A DNA stretch of 64,000 nucleotides, from positions 5,203,832-5,267,831 of the forward strand of contig CM055870.1 of the NCBI GenBank assembly GCA_029582165.1. The letters run 5' to 3'. Shown piece after piece: positions 1-12,500 of the stretch. The notes under the pieces are model-generated. The model was given only the letters and a program-made list of their open reading frames with translations. It did no database searches and was not told where the DNA came from. This DNA is from Portulaca oleracea. Taxonomy: Eukaryota; Streptophyta; Magnoliopsida; Caryophyllales; Portulacaceae. The position numbers and the translations under genes were made by a program. The stretch's first letter is position 1. Each line of letters starts with the position of its first letter.

Positions 1-33
1 ATTGAAACATTCAACCAAGTAAAATAGGCTAAA

Positions 34-373
34 TAGGTGTTCGGTAAACAGCCTATTCACTTGCTTGATTGAGACAAAATAGGCTACTTTTCAATAGGCT
101 GAAAGAGCAACCTATTGGCATCGGCTGTTTGGAGAAATTACCATTTTAACCCAAAACTTGCCGAAAATTATATACATGTCATCATAAAAGTAATTGATAC
201 ATACTACGTTAAAGTTGTTCATAAAGGGTATAAAATATAAATGGAATTCTACAAATACTTTATTCAGAAATAGCTAACTTTAACCAAAAACAACTTTCAA
301 AACAACCAATCCAAACCGCCAATAGTAAACAGGCAATATGAATAGCCAACAGTTGTTTGCCAAACAGCGCCTA
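34..373. mobile_element. MITE with imperfect terminal inverted repeats, in PAT intron 3
   Basis: The left end reads TAGGTGTTCGGTAAACAGCC. The reverse complement of the right end reads TAGGCGCTGTTTGGCAAACA, followed on both sides by a similar ...GGCTATT block. The element is about 340 bp, non-coding, and bordered by TA-containing sites, which fits a PIF/Harbinger (Tourist-like) or similar MITE. A clean target duplication was not found. Confidence 0.55.
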
Positions 374-413
374 GTGTATACTACGGATACTAAGAGAAAA
401 AGTTTGAACTGAC

Positions 414-2263
414 CTTGCACATTAGCTTCACAGGGTGATCTAGCTGGCCGTTCCGGTTCAATAAGAATACCAGGATCAGCTGGATCAATAGCGGTGCATC
501 TAGCATACAGTATCAAAACACCCAGGGCCTACAGCAACAAACAAGAATAAAATACAGTTGTTGTTGGTCAAATGTCATATAATTTCTTTTCTTCCATCTA
601 CTCTAGAAACATACTCCATTTGTTTTATTGTTTCTTCACCTGAACGTACCAAAAAACAATGAATACTTAACATAGCAAAAGAGACGGAAAATAAGGCAGG
701 GATGTCTAACAACGCTTACCAGGAAACTGTAGAAACCTATAGTCACGTACTCGTAGATTACATCCCTGGCAACAAACGGTGCGAAGAAGGCGTAAAATGC
801 AACAGACAGCAGGAAGTATACAGTTATAGCCACGATCTGGTCACCAAAGAACACAAGACTTAGTTGCTGAGCATACAAAACAATATAATAGTATAATATC
901 TTGTATGTAAGTTGGGGGTGCAGTCAGGCAACGCTTTGTCAAAGAGTGTGGTAAGCACAGGAAAAGAAATCTAACAGAAAATAATTACTTAGACTAAGCC
1001 TAGGTATCAATAGAGTCTATGATTTCAAGAGGAAAACCATCACTAAACTATCTATGACAAACACCCAGACTACAACAGACGTTCATTGCCCGTTAATTTA
1101 TCTCAACCCCATTCTATACACCCTCAATATTTCATTGCTCGTGGCAAATTTTATGTCAATCCCATCCTATACCGTCTCAATATTTCACTGCTCATGGCAA
1201 ATTTTGACCATATGGTAGCTCTTCGTTCTTTCTGTACTGGATACGTTCTTCATCGATAAGCAGACTCTTCAATGTCCAATATCTGGATAGTTGAAAATAT
1301 TTTTTTTTTATAACTTAGATTGTGATGGACTAAAGTATAATGCTTCGTCAAACCTCCTCTGCTTCTTTTCCATGGAGTAGTAGGAAGCAAACAACTTCCA
1401 AATCTTGGGTCAACTGGAACCAGTCTCTCTAAATTGTAAAATTTGGGGGTAAGCCTGCTACATCCAACCCCTGTATACCTAGCTTGGTCACAATTTCAAA
1501 GTATTGGTTTTGGTTTTGGATAAGCGGGCTCTTGTTAGAAATTTCCCGGGACGTTTTCTTTGGATACATTGGTTGATGCCCCCAACTGTCTTGGCATTTG
1601 ATTTTTACCATGAACAGCTATCAAGACAAGTGCATAACCTTCACCAATTTAAAGCCAAATCTCCAAAGAGAAGTCCCCAATTTAAGCTAAGAACTACCAT
1701 ACATTCCAACTTATCCACTCCATAAAAAGATTAATTCTCACCATTTTTTTCACTTGTAAGACCTCACACAGTCACATCAAGGTCAAAGATTCATCTCTCC
1801 ACACCATTGATAGGCCAAAACAAGGAGCCCTTCACCCAGCTAGAACCCTACTACAAGACATAATACTGACATTTTCCTTCAAAAAACACCAAATTTTGAA
1901 AGCTGAATTAGGGAAATAGCTAAAGAGACAAAACCCCATTTGGCTTTTCATACAATTAATACCAAAACCAACAAAAAAGAGCAACCAGATATGCATCCCC
2001 ATCAAATTTCTCAGAATAACAAAAGACAACATAAAAAGTTGAAAAATAAAGTAGCAGCACTCATCCTTTGAACTTTATGGCAATCAAACTTTTTACGCAA
2101 TTATACCCCAAACAATAACGACTTCAAATTCAACTATCATTATCTTCAACATTTGAACATTTGAACATCATTTCTGAAATCACTCCCAAATAGAAAGCAG
2201 AAAGTAGCAGAAATGTACCTGGAAAGAATGAGCAGGAAGCTCCCATCCATGGCGCCTTGCCAT
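414..2263 (-). CDS. DHHC-type protein S-acyltransferase, N-terminal part (runs off left edge)
   Basis: Three coding exons read on the minus strand: 2263-2219, 836-720 and 528-414. All have AG/GT borders and phases that join. The ATG exon gives [15 protein letters not shown], the characteristic start of the plant PAT group to which Arabidopsis PAT19-22 belong. Exon 2 carries the first membrane segment ([20 protein letters not shown]) and a second begins at [10 protein letters not shown]. Exon 3 continues with [17 protein letters not shown], the conserved segment after TM2. About 92 residues are visible; the catalytic DHHC Cys-rich domain and the last two membrane segments must lie beyond position 1. 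The family moves palmitate from acyl-CoA to protein cysteines at endomembranes or the plasma membrane. The last donor is AAG|GTCAGT at 414/413. Intron 1 is 1.38 kb, and the intron leaving the window contains a MITE. Identity rests on remembered family motifs and is strong; the exact paralogue is not assigned. Confidence 0.85.
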
Positions 2264-2830
2264 GTTGAAGAACAATTGAAGAACCCAAAAAATACCCAAA
2301 TTAATTAGTGCATCTACAACCCTAAATCCAACTCCTCCAAGATACTTTTACAAAACCCAGAGAAAATTTCAAACATTCAGTGCCTCATTGAGACTTTCGG
2401 GACGAACCCAACTCCTATATCTACTAATCTAGGGTTTCTGGGGGTTGAATTTCATCGATGAAAGAGCAAAAATGGAATGAATCAAGCCAAAATAAGAAGA
2501 AGAAGGGGATTATTTTTTGAGTTTAATGGGATGTGCAAATGTTGACCGATGAACATGTTCTTCCCCGCATTAGAAGTTGCTTGTTTTCCCCCCAAATAAT
2601 TTAGCGGAATTATTTTTGTGTCTAATTCTGCTCGAACTCTATAATGCTAGAATACAAACCCCAATTTGAATAATGCAGAAAACGATGAAACAACAACGAA
2701 CTGGGCTGAGTTAGAGAGAGAAAGAGAGCGGAAAAAGAAGAGAGAGAAAGACTGTGGTTTTACTGAGAGTGTTGGGACTTGAGACGACCGTGGAAGCCGG
2801 CACGCAAATTTTTAAAGTTTTGCCCTTGTT
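2264..2830 (-). promoter_or_regulatory. 5' leader and promoter region of the S-acyltransferase gene
   Basis: Reading the minus strand toward the ATG, there is a CT-rich stretch at about 2700-2765 (runs of TCTCTC and CTCTTT), as is common around plant transcription starts. Roughly 450 bp of leader without a long reading frame follows. I could not place the TSS, a TATA box or a leader intron with certainty. Confidence 0.4.
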
Positions 2831-4875
2831 GCGAGTTGAGAAAATTTAGGTCATTTTTGTTACCATTTTTTTAACTAATTTAGTGTTTATTTAATTATTT
2901 AAGTGCAAATTATAAATATGGATAAGATATGGCAATTTATTTTAATGAGTGTGACAATGACATAAGCAAATTGGTGGTAAAATTTAAGTATGTAGTTATT
3001 GACTATGAATTGAAGTGCAACATGTTATTATAGTGTAGTTGAATAATTTAAAGTATCTATTTTTTCTAATGTAAGTATTAGATATTTTCTGAAAATACAT
3101 GATGTCATCCGATTTAAAGGTTTAATTTATTTTAAAGGAGTAAAGAATAGATTTATTAGTGTTGAATTCATGTTTAATAGTCATTTTAAAAGGTCAATTG
3201 AAATACTTTTCTTGTCCTTAACTAACCCTAAACTATTTTTTTATCTCTTAGACATCATTTTATATTATATTATCTATATATCTATGATGTAGTTAGCTTT
3301 CAAATCTTTCCTACCATAATTTTATAAATATAATGTAGAAACATTTTAGTCATTTTAATATTTTTTCGTATAGGAAATACCCGACCCATTCCCCTATTCA
3401 ACAACTAATCATTATGTTTTGTTGGTACTGTCTGATCCTCTCAATTAATTGTTACCTAGAGTATGTTTCGATTCAATTTAGGCCTTATTATTTGGATTGG
3501 TAACTCAATCCAATCCAATCCAAATCTTACACAATTTCTCAAAATAAATCATCTCTAAAAACACAATTCCCTAAAAAAGCATCATACCTTATCAAATCCA
3601 ATCCAAAAACTTTATTTTATCTAATCCAAAAAACAGGGCCTCGGGAGGTTAAGTAATAAGGGAATGGAAACATAGATTAAGGTAATGAAGGGGATGGGAA
3701 CGAAATGGATGTGAGTAAAGTTAATATTAGTTGGGCATATTAATAAGTGCAAATGATGGGTAGTATTTAGAATTATTTCCTTCTCCTCATTAGAATGGTA
3801 GATCGACTTTAAAAGTGATCCTTAGTGGATTGATTGCTGATATGCCAAGTAGTTATTGGGTGATCCTAAAATTTTAAAGGTGATTTAGAGGAAATTGGAT
3901 TTGAGTCAAGTGATCCTTAAGATTGTGCATTGCATAATAGAGTGGTCAGTGGTCCTTAGATGGATCACCATGCATTTATTTTCCTTTTTTTTGTCTTGAA
4001 AAGTGAGATAACGGAAAAAAAAATGAGTCCAAAAATATATTTTTTAATTATATAAAATATTTTTAAGTGATCATTAACATTGGATTACCATTATTTGAGA
4101 TTTGATCACCTTGAATGGATTTCAACTATTTTTAACGGTGGATCCCAAATAAATCCAATTCAAAGTTGGATTATTTTGTGGATGACCTAAGAAAATGAAA
4201 GTGAATGGAAAGAAATGGAAGTCAAATCCTCTTTATTTCCTTCACTTCACCTTCCATTTATTTTCTAAAACATAAAGATGACTCTTCTTTCTCTTTTCTC
4301 CTCGATACAAACAACCCCTTAATTTTAAAAAAATAATAATAAGGGAGTACATTTGTAACTTTGTGTGAAAATTTAGATTAATGCCGAATTTTTCTACCTC
4401 ATTTCCTTGCCTTCCCCATATATCATGAAGAGACTGATTCCGTCAGATCTAAAATATACATAATTTTCTCCACCGTCTCCAGAGACGAAGCCAGCATAAA
4501 ATATCAAGGGGGCAAAAATACAGTCTAAGCAAGCATCGATCTTGAGACCTCAACAACAACCAACTAAGGCTTTACCAATTTAGCCAATAAAGAAACATAA
4601 ATGAGGGATACATACTATTAATTTTGAAAAGTTCAGGGGAGGCAATGGTCCCTTCATGTCATGCCCATACTCCGTCCCTGACCGTCTCAATCAACAATCC
4701 TTAGTTTCCTTTACATAATTTGTTTACGTGTATGGTATGTTAACCTTTATACAGACATACTTAACCGAACATTGTTATTCTCCTTTAAAAACCAGTTCAG
4801 ACATGTCATCAACAATTAAATTACAAGGAACAAGGGAAAAAAAAATTAGAAAATTCAAAACTAGACAACATTTTA
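2831..4875. other. AT-rich intergenic DNA with one Tourist-like MITE
   Basis: No credible gene on either strand. It contains the element at 3481-3641. It also has a stretch at about 3780-4190 with several TGATCC/GGATCACC words in both orientations, which may be another decayed inverted-repeat element. The rest is A/T-rich unique-looking sequence. Confidence 0.5.
3481..3641. mobile_element. Tourist-like MITE, GGCCTTATTATTTGGATT family, copy 1
   Basis: The left end (GGCCTTATTATTTGGATTGG, preceded by TTA) is mirrored by the right end, ...CTAATCCAAAAAACAGGGCC. The interior is rich in ATCCAATCCAA. A second copy, same orientation and same internal order of words (ACACAATTTC, AAAACACAATT), lies at 43194-43363. 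Confidence 0.65.
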
Positions 4876-5207
4876 GGTCCCGTTCTTTTATACGACTGGT
4901 TGGTTGCGGTTTCACACTGCACCACAACTTGACAATTTCCACCACAATTTACCATTTCACTTTTTGTTAAAAGTTATACATTTTCATTTAAAATACTCAA
5001 AATTGGAAAATAAAGAAATTTTACCTACTTTTTATTTCTCTTTTTATTAAAAGTTACTCATTTCATCTTATTTTTTAAAATTTCAATTTAAAATATATCA
5101 ATTCACCTACCATTATTTTCACCACAACCTTTCATAATCCACCACACTTTTCAAATTTCCACCGCACTACACCGCACCGCAAACCAACCCCAAAAAACAA
5201 CGAGGCC
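4876..5207. mobile_element. Tourist-like MITE, CCACAA family, copy 1
   Basis: Flanked by TTA on both sides (4873-4875 and 5208-5210), as expected for PIF/Harbinger insertions. The left end reads GGTCCCGTTCTTTTATACG. The interior is a degenerate array of words like CCACAACYYAC/CCACCAC. The right end is more decayed (...GAGGCC) than in other copies. Related copies are at 7132, 47720, 49683 and 55321. Confidence 0.7.
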
Positions 5208-5407
5208 TTAGTATTCATAAATGTTCAAATACAACATTCAAATTCAATGTATTTGTTCATTTTAAATGATGAGTAGTGCTGAGTTTGATCAATTTTTATT
5301 TTTTTTTCACCCCTTGATCAAACCCTTAAAAAAATATTGTGACTATAGTTTGACAATCTAGCAAGTTGGTAAACCGACCTAATAAGCTTGAAGGTATCGT
5401 TAGATAA

Positions 5408-5671
5408 TACTCCATCCGTTCTATATTAACTGACATCTTTCAAAATTGTGCAGTCAAATATTAAAAATTTTGACTATAAATTTCTCAAAATATATACAAT
5501 GAACTGTTATATAAAATTACCACCATTAGATTCGTAACGAAAAATATTATCGTAAAAGTATAATATTGTAGTTATTCATAAAATATTGTATAAAGAAATT
5601 ATCAATTAAATAGTGACATCGGAGACCGTGATAGTCAACAAAATGACAATTAATATGGAATGGAGGGAGTA
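5408..5671. mobile_element. Stowaway-like MITE, copy 1
   Basis: It begins TACTCCATCCGTTCTATATT and ends with the reverse complement type ...AATATGGAATGGAGGGAGTA. This is the classic CTCCCTCCGT Stowaway terminus with a TA target site. The interior shares TTTGACTATAAATTTCTCAA with the copies at 28676 and 50660. Confidence 0.85.
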
Positions 5672-7131
5672 ATAATTAGATAAATATTAAAAGCACCGTT
5701 ACTTGCCGTTTTTTTGTCATCATGACTTAGGTTTTTGTCTCACTTCTACATTATAAATTTATAATATTGCATTTATAGGATTTATAGCACTTGCTAGTTG
5801 CTACCTAGTTGTAGATGGTGTTTATCACATTCATAGATACTCATAGGGTGTTTAATTAGTACTGTAATTACAACTCATATTTATTTATGAAGGATGTGTT
5901 GGCTACTCTAGTAAGCATACCTATATGCATGGAGGAAATCCATATATAAATTAAACTATCCACAACAATAAATATTTATAGTTTTTTAATATGAATATAA
6001 CTAATAATTTATTGAGAGATGACCTTTATCAAATTTATCCCAAATAAATTATTAACCATCCATATATTTATTTAAAAAAAAAACATGATAAAATTATATG
6101 TTTTACGGTGAATTTATGGTGAGATGGTCTCATATAAGACATATTGATATCATAAAGTTTATTAGTTTATTTTATATAAAAAAAATCCAATACTCTGAAA
6201 TCCCACCCGGGCGAGGAATGGATAGGTTGGATATAGGAATATTGTCTATAAATTTATAATTTAGAGAGACTGATTTCAATTAATCTAAGATTTAGAAATC
6301 ATTAAGAAGCAAATGAGATTTAATGAGACGTTTTACTTTAACCTATTACAATAAAATTAAAAAAGAATAATGATTTTCAGCTAAACAAATTATGGACATA
6401 ATATTAATTTACTTTATAAAATAACTCATTAACCTATTTATGTTGGACAATGTTGAAAACTAGTTTATTCACTTTATTATATTTTTTGATGGGGAATATA
6501 TAATAAGAGAAATAAACTGCTAAAGCATGATGACAAAATATAATAATAAGTGAAAAAAAATATATATTTCACTTATTATAATATTATCAAATAAAAATAA
6601 GAAAAAACTATTTAAAGCATGATTTCTAGCTAACTCATGTATCTTAGCAACTCTTTGTACTGTATTATTATATTATCAAATATGAATATAAACTCCTCTA
6701 TGAATTCAAATAATATGAGACCTTGTCTTTATTGACTTTAAAAAATAAAGTTTCTCACATTTATTTAGTAGAAAGTTGGTCCAAAGATCACCATATCGCC
6801 TTTTACCAGATCCTCCCTCAAAACTGAAAGTGTATATCCATATAATCAAATATAAATTCATCAAGGTATATTTACAAACAAAATAATATGAAAAGGAAAA
6901 TATAGCTTTTAGAAAAGATATTTATTACTTTTCTTTTTGGTTCCTATATATGCCTTTTGATGGAGCACCAACCTCACTGCTCCACGCTTCTTTCCCATTT
7001 ATCAATGTGCTACATTACTTGCCTTCCACCCCCCCCCCCAAAAAAATAATAATTAACAAATAAAGAACCATTAAAATCAAGAAACAATTATGATTATTAT
7101 TATCTCACCACCAAGAAAACAGAATCATTTA
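5672..7131. other. Very AT-rich intergenic DNA
   Basis: I see no gene, RNA gene or clear bounded repeat here. There are A/T runs and a short C-run at 7029-7038. No reading frame resembles a protein family. Confidence 0.5.
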
Positions 7132-7377
7132 GGCCCGGTTCTTTTCTGTGGTTGTGGCTAATAGTCTTCTGTTCTCATGATTCTTGCCACAAAATACCAT
7201 TCTATCACAACCCACCACAAAATACTTTTTCACAATTACTAATACAATATTTATACATATATACAAAAAACTCATCACAATATACCAATAACCCGCCACA
7301 ATTACACCACAACCCGCCACAATTTCACCACACTATACTGCGCCGTACCGCATAATAACGCATAAAAGAACAGAGAC
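7132..7377. mobile_element. Tourist-like MITE, CCACAA family, copy 2
   Basis: Flanked by TTA/TTA (7129-7131 and 7378-7380). The ends are GGCCCGGTTCTTTTCTGTGG and ...CGCATAAAAGAACAGAGAC. The interior is a run of CCACAACCCGCCACAA-type words. Two overlapping opposite-strand reading frames here are by-products of the repeat. Confidence 0.75.
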
Positions 7378-7466
7378 TTAATGGATTATTCAAAACTTCA
7401 GTAGCTCCTTGTGCAATTCATGACTAAATACATGCTGATAATTGATCCAGTGATGCATATGCCATT

Positions 7467-8266
7467 TACTATTCCTTTCGTTCCATATTAATTGTTACTA
7501 CCTCTGTCCCTAAATGAATGTTAAATTTTCTAACTACCTTGTCCATTTTTATTTGTCAAATTACCTAATTTCTACATTTTCAACAACCATATTATCAATT
7601 CTACCCCTAATAAATACATTTTTTACCTCATTTCAAGAATATTATAAGAGCATTGGCAGCCCATGGAATGAGGGAGTAAAAGATGACATGCGTGGAAATA
7701 GTATAGCCACAACAAAATGGAATGAAATGGAGGAATGCAAGTTGGAATGATATCAAGTTCTTTCATGCATACCAAAATTGTAAGGGAAAAAAATAAAATA
7801 TTTGAAAATTAAATAAAGTGGCTGAATTTGGAAAATATAATTCAAAAATTATTTTATAATTGTAATGGATAGGGGTCCAAATTTAATATTTACATTAAAA
7901 GAGTAGAATGGGTTCTAATTGCTGTGGGAATGAGTGGAATAGAGTTCCAAAAAATTAAGGGTATTTTTGACAATTTGGAAACTTTTCACCCCATTTCACA
8001 TGTTTATTGGGTTTGATGAATTTGTTTTTGTGACATACATTTAGGGGCGGAGGTAGTATAATTTTGACTTTCACGATTTCGGTTCTTACTATTTGATTGA
8101 TAATTTATTACATAATATGTTATTAACAATTGCAATACTATACTTTTATGATAGGTAATTTTATATAACAACTCATTGTATATATTGAGAAATTTATGAC
8201 AAAAGATTTTAAAATTTAACTGCATAATTTCTAAAAATAACAATTAATATGGATCGAATAGAGGAT
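7467..8266. mobile_element. Stowaway-like MITE interrupted by a second Stowaway-like MITE
   Basis: The outer element begins TACTATTCCTTTCGTTCCAT at 7467 and ends ...CAATTAATATGGATCGAATAGAGGA near 8266. After removing 7499-8055, the flanks resume outer-type sequence (TTTTGACTTTCACGATTTC, TATGATAGGTAATTTTATATAACAA), which matches the interior of the copy at 50660. Confidence 0.7.
7499..8055. mobile_element. Inner (younger) Stowaway-like element nested at 7467-8266
   Basis: It starts TACCTCTGTCCCTAAATGAA and ends with the inverse, ...CATTTAGGGGCGGAGGTA, with TA at both junctions. About 557 bp, larger than a typical Stowaway, non-coding. The middle has imperfect inverted words (GGAATGAGGGAGTA, ATGAGTGGAATAGAG). 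Confidence 0.65.
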
Positions 8267-8412
8267 TATTTTCTAAGTAATCATTATTTATATGCTAGAT
8301 GTTCATTATCATATATCATTTAGCGTTCAATACCTATATATATTGATATGGTTATTACTACACCCATTGCATATACAATATTATGTGTACTGAATTTCTC
8401 ATTACTATAAAC

Positions 8413-8683
8413 TACATCCTTTCCATAATAGTTATTACTTTAACTAATTTTTTTGTTCTATAATACTTGTCACTTTATAATTCCAATGTAACTTTTTCAA
8501 CTAACTGCTTTTTTTATTAGTTTTTCATATATAGATAGAAAAAAAATAAGAGAGAAAAAGATATTCATACAATTTAATACTAATGTTTCACAACTTTTCA
8601 TGTAACACAACAATTAACTAACTGATTTTATTGGTTTTTTAAATTTTGGCTAAATGGACAAATATTATGGGACGGAGGTTGTA
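8413..8683. mobile_element. Stowaway-like MITE with diverged ends
   Basis: The left end TACATCCTTTCCATAATAGT pairs with the right end ...AATATTATGGGACGGAGGTTGTA. About 270 bp and non-coding, with TA at both ends. Confidence 0.65.
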
Positions 8684-9571
8684 TAATTGTAATGTTCATT
8701 ACCCAACAACTGAATACTCGTTACCAATTTGCCACATACATTCAATATCTGCTATATTATTACCTCAATGCTCATTACCATCCTATTAATTACTACCCTA
8801 TTACCTCAATGCTCGTTACCAGTAATATAATTAGGGATCTCTGTGATATTTTATATGAAGATAATCTAGGTAAAACCTTTGATAGAAGAATTGAGTTACA
8901 GTTGTAACATATCCTTCTTACAAAAAAAAATGGAAAAATACTATTAATAACTAGGGAATAAACTAACTACCATTGTAACTAACTAATGAACTAATTCTTG
9001 ATATTCTTATCATGATGAATTATCACTATACTCCTTCCTATGGTTTAAAATGTTTATCACTATAACTAATTCTTTTGTCCCAATTTTTTTTTATAATTTT
9101 TTACGATTTCAACAACTTTCATTTTCTTTTTACCTATGCTTAATAAATTCTAATAATTATAGTTCCTCTTTAATACATGGATAATTTGAATAATTACAAA
9201 ATTTTTACCCTGTTTTCAACATGGATTAGAAGGTCACTCTATATTTTATAAAACCCACCAGACCTCATAAACCCAACCATGGGCCATGGCCCAAAACAGT
9301 GTGAGTGAGTGTGTGACCCAACCGCTCCAAAAAAAAAAAAAAGAAGAAAAGGATAAAAAGTAAAAATGATAGTAAAAGAATTACAGTAGGTAATTTGTAT
9401 AGTTGGGGCGTTATTACTGAATATTGATATGAAAGCCTTGCTTCGGCATCATCGAAACTACAAATTTCTATCACACATACTCACTTAAAATCTTCCATCT
9501 TCGTCTTCATACTCTCCCATTTTGATTTCTCTCTCCTTGATTTTTTCTCCAGTTTCTGTAATCCCTTGAAC
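8684..9571 (+). promoter_or_regulatory. Intergenic DNA and promoter/leader of the chloroplast membrane-protein gene
   Basis: About 900 bp without a gene. It holds fragments of Stowaway-type sequence at about 9028-9070 (TACTCCTTCCTATGGTTTA). The last 100 bp before the ATG is CT-rich (CTCTCCTTGATTTTTTCTCC), as in plant leaders. TSS and TATA box are not assigned. Confidence 0.4.
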
Positions 9572-12500
9572 ATGGCTGCTCTATCCAACTCCCTGGTTTT
9601 GAGTCGTAATTCTCCCTCTCCGCTTTCATCTGGTGATTACTGATTCATGATTTCTACACATTTTAGTTTTCATCATAGTATTTGTTATCGTCTTTTTAAG
9701 TTCGTATACTTTGTGATTTCTACACATTTTAGTTTTCTCTATATGTGTGTGATTTAATCTCTGCTATTTGAAACATGGCGTCGTTGGTTGAAGCTGAGCA
9801 ATTGAGCAAGCGTATATGTATTTAGGGTTTTCTTGAGGGTTTTGGTGATTGCTAGTTGATCCGAGAATCCAAGAAGTGGGCAATGGATGGATTTGCTTAG
9901 GAATGATCTAATTTATTTCTGATTGATAATGTCTTGGAACCAATTGAATGCAAAGTTGAAGGTTGTTTGTGCTCTAATTTCTTTCTGATTGATAATGTCT
10001 TCAGCTGGCATTTCATATAAGGATTTGTACTTTGCTGATATGTTGTTCAATTACTAGGGTTTGTTGTTCTTGATAAGTTGTTCAGTATTTATGTCTTCAT
10101 TTGGCATTTTGTATATGGATTTGTACTTTCCTAATAGGTTGTAGTTCACTGTATATCTTGTATTCTGCAATTACACATTAGTAGTTGTGAAAAGGAGTGA
10201 TGAGGTATTGTGCTGGATAATACATGCCTTCTTTTTTTTCTTTTGATGGGAAAAGAATATGTATTAATGTTAGAATTGAAAGAACTGATGCTCAACTAGC
10301 ACCAATATGTGCCTTCTTTGAATAGAAAATATGGGACTACTTGGAGCTTGTGTAGGTCAAGTTGGTTTTATGTAGCATGGACGGAGTAGCGATGCTTTCT
10401 TCATGGCAAAGTGAGGAGATAATAGATTTGGCTTTTGAATGGGGCTAGTGTTTGGGTCAAACTGAGGCAGCAATGTCCCATGGGCTGACTTGTTTTGTAA
10501 TCCACTAGCCATTGAATAGGATGTCTTGGCTGGCTATTTGTATGAGCATTTTGTCTGATCAATTACTCACTTTCACATCATTTGTGGTGAGGGCACTTAT
10601 AAAAGAATGTGGTGTGAATAATCCTCTCACCATAGGTTATTGAGGCTTTTTGGTCCATCAATCTTAATGCGATGTTTCGGGTGCTTGTTGATCATACTAA
10701 TGTGCTTTCAAGTTTGGATTGTGGCTATATCTCAGGGATTTTGTGTGACCCCAAGATTCCTATATAATTCTTTGGATTAAGCCCAATGTGCAATGTTGAA
10801 TTTTCTTTTTCCTGTGGATTCCAAATGGTGTTTGGGACAATGAGTTGGGTGTCAATCTACTGAAAAATCAGAGTCAGAAATTGGTTCAGGATGTTACCAA
10901 TGTACCATGAGAATGTGAGGGTTTTGTAGAAACCTGTGCCTGTATTGGTAAAGTGAATTCCTGGCAGAGCTTTTGGCACTAGACAAAAAAGGCTCATGTC
11001 TTAGAGGAGCTTTTTGATATGATGGATTTGACATTTGGACAGATTTAGGCACTCTCTTAAATACTTCCGTCCAGGAGTTTGAAATCCCCTGAAGAGAATT
11101 ATAATGTGAAGTATTTTGAAAAACATTGGGTCTCTTCTCTATTATTGAAGTAGAGGTGTATTGGAGACTAATGAAGGTGACACAGATTGTTGTATAGAAC
11201 CATAGGTGATTCTAACGCAGATTGTTGGATCCCTGGTGATTTTAGCAATCCTAACAGTAGCTCTTGTGTTGGATTCTAAGTGTGTGGAGTTTGATTCCTT
11301 TGGCTATTTGGTGTGCATGCTTGGAAGGAAAAAAATTACCGATTTTGGTTGACAAGGCTAGAACGCATAGTGAATTCCAACTGTATTTCTTGAGATTCTT
11401 GTATAGTTGTCAAGCTTTTAATCATGGTGCAAAAGGTTATGTTTCTGGATTTTGCGGGTAAGATTATTAAGAGCGCTTAAGGGCTTGAAGATGTGGTTTG
11501 TATTTAATATTTATCATCCTTTTGTCAATGGGTGAACATTCCCTTGGCATTTTTGTATCTACAAATTTGCTTGCTTGTGTTGCATATTGTTGCCTATCAT
11601 AACTTCTATGGTTCTATCTAATATATGTTTTAGGTTCTCTCAAGGCTGCAGATCTTGGGACATTGGCACCCACCAACCTATCCTTGACTCCACGTCATGT
11701 GAAAAAGGCTTCACAAAGGCCTCTTGTTGTTCGGGCTGCATACAGGTAATTTGGTTACTTAGCCTATGTAATGCACATGTGTTTGGTTGACATTTCTCTT
11801 TGTAGTTTAGCATTACAAATGGGGCTGCAAAGAAAATTCGCTGATATTTATTTTTCCCTCCATTCCCCCACCCCCTTTTTTTCTCATCTTTTTCTCACCT
11901 GTATGCTGTTCTTCCATGGTCATCTTCATGTGTCTTCCACAATTCTCATATTGCCTGTTAGCCCTGTGTCTTACGAAGTTAGGGGGTTGCTGATGGAAGC
12001 TTGGTCTCAAAAACAATGTATGGCACCTTAGGCACATAAATATCAGTGATTGAGGCATGAAGTAACCCTTTTTCAAGAGCTTGGACCTTTATTCGACCCA
12101 AATCCGCTGGGTCTAAAATTTTTGAACCCTGCGAAGCTGGTTGGGTCCTGTACCCATTGCTATCTGTAGTTCTCATTTCTATAATATTCTGAGTTCATAT
12201 TTTACAATCTATTAAAATTTAAAATAGTGCCTGTAGGGGCATTAGGGTAATTTAAATTCTTTAGATGGATATTTGGAATGCCTATGAGGCTCTTACAAGA
12301 GTTGCTAACTTGCTATTATACACAGGTTTTGAGATTTTTGTGAACATGTTTACAGTGAGTCAAGTGTTGGCTTCATCCTCTTATTGACCATTCAAAATGT
12401 TTGAGTATTTTATGATCATTATTGTATAAATGTAACATATACTACATAATACCTATCTTTCTGTGGGAATCCCTGGTGGATCCCTACGATTTTACAATGT

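Noticed and set aside
7152..7355. Plus and minus open frames at 7129-7355
   Set aside because: Translation of CCACAA repeats in a MITE.
8692..8907. 71-codon plus frame
   Set aside because: AT-rich chance frame in intergenic DNA beside a MITE; composition and content are not protein-like.
11264..12176. Several small frames in introns 1 and 2 of the chloroplast membrane-protein gene
   Set aside because: They overlap exon 2 in the wrong frame or lie in introns; only 11634-11745 in the joined frame is supported.
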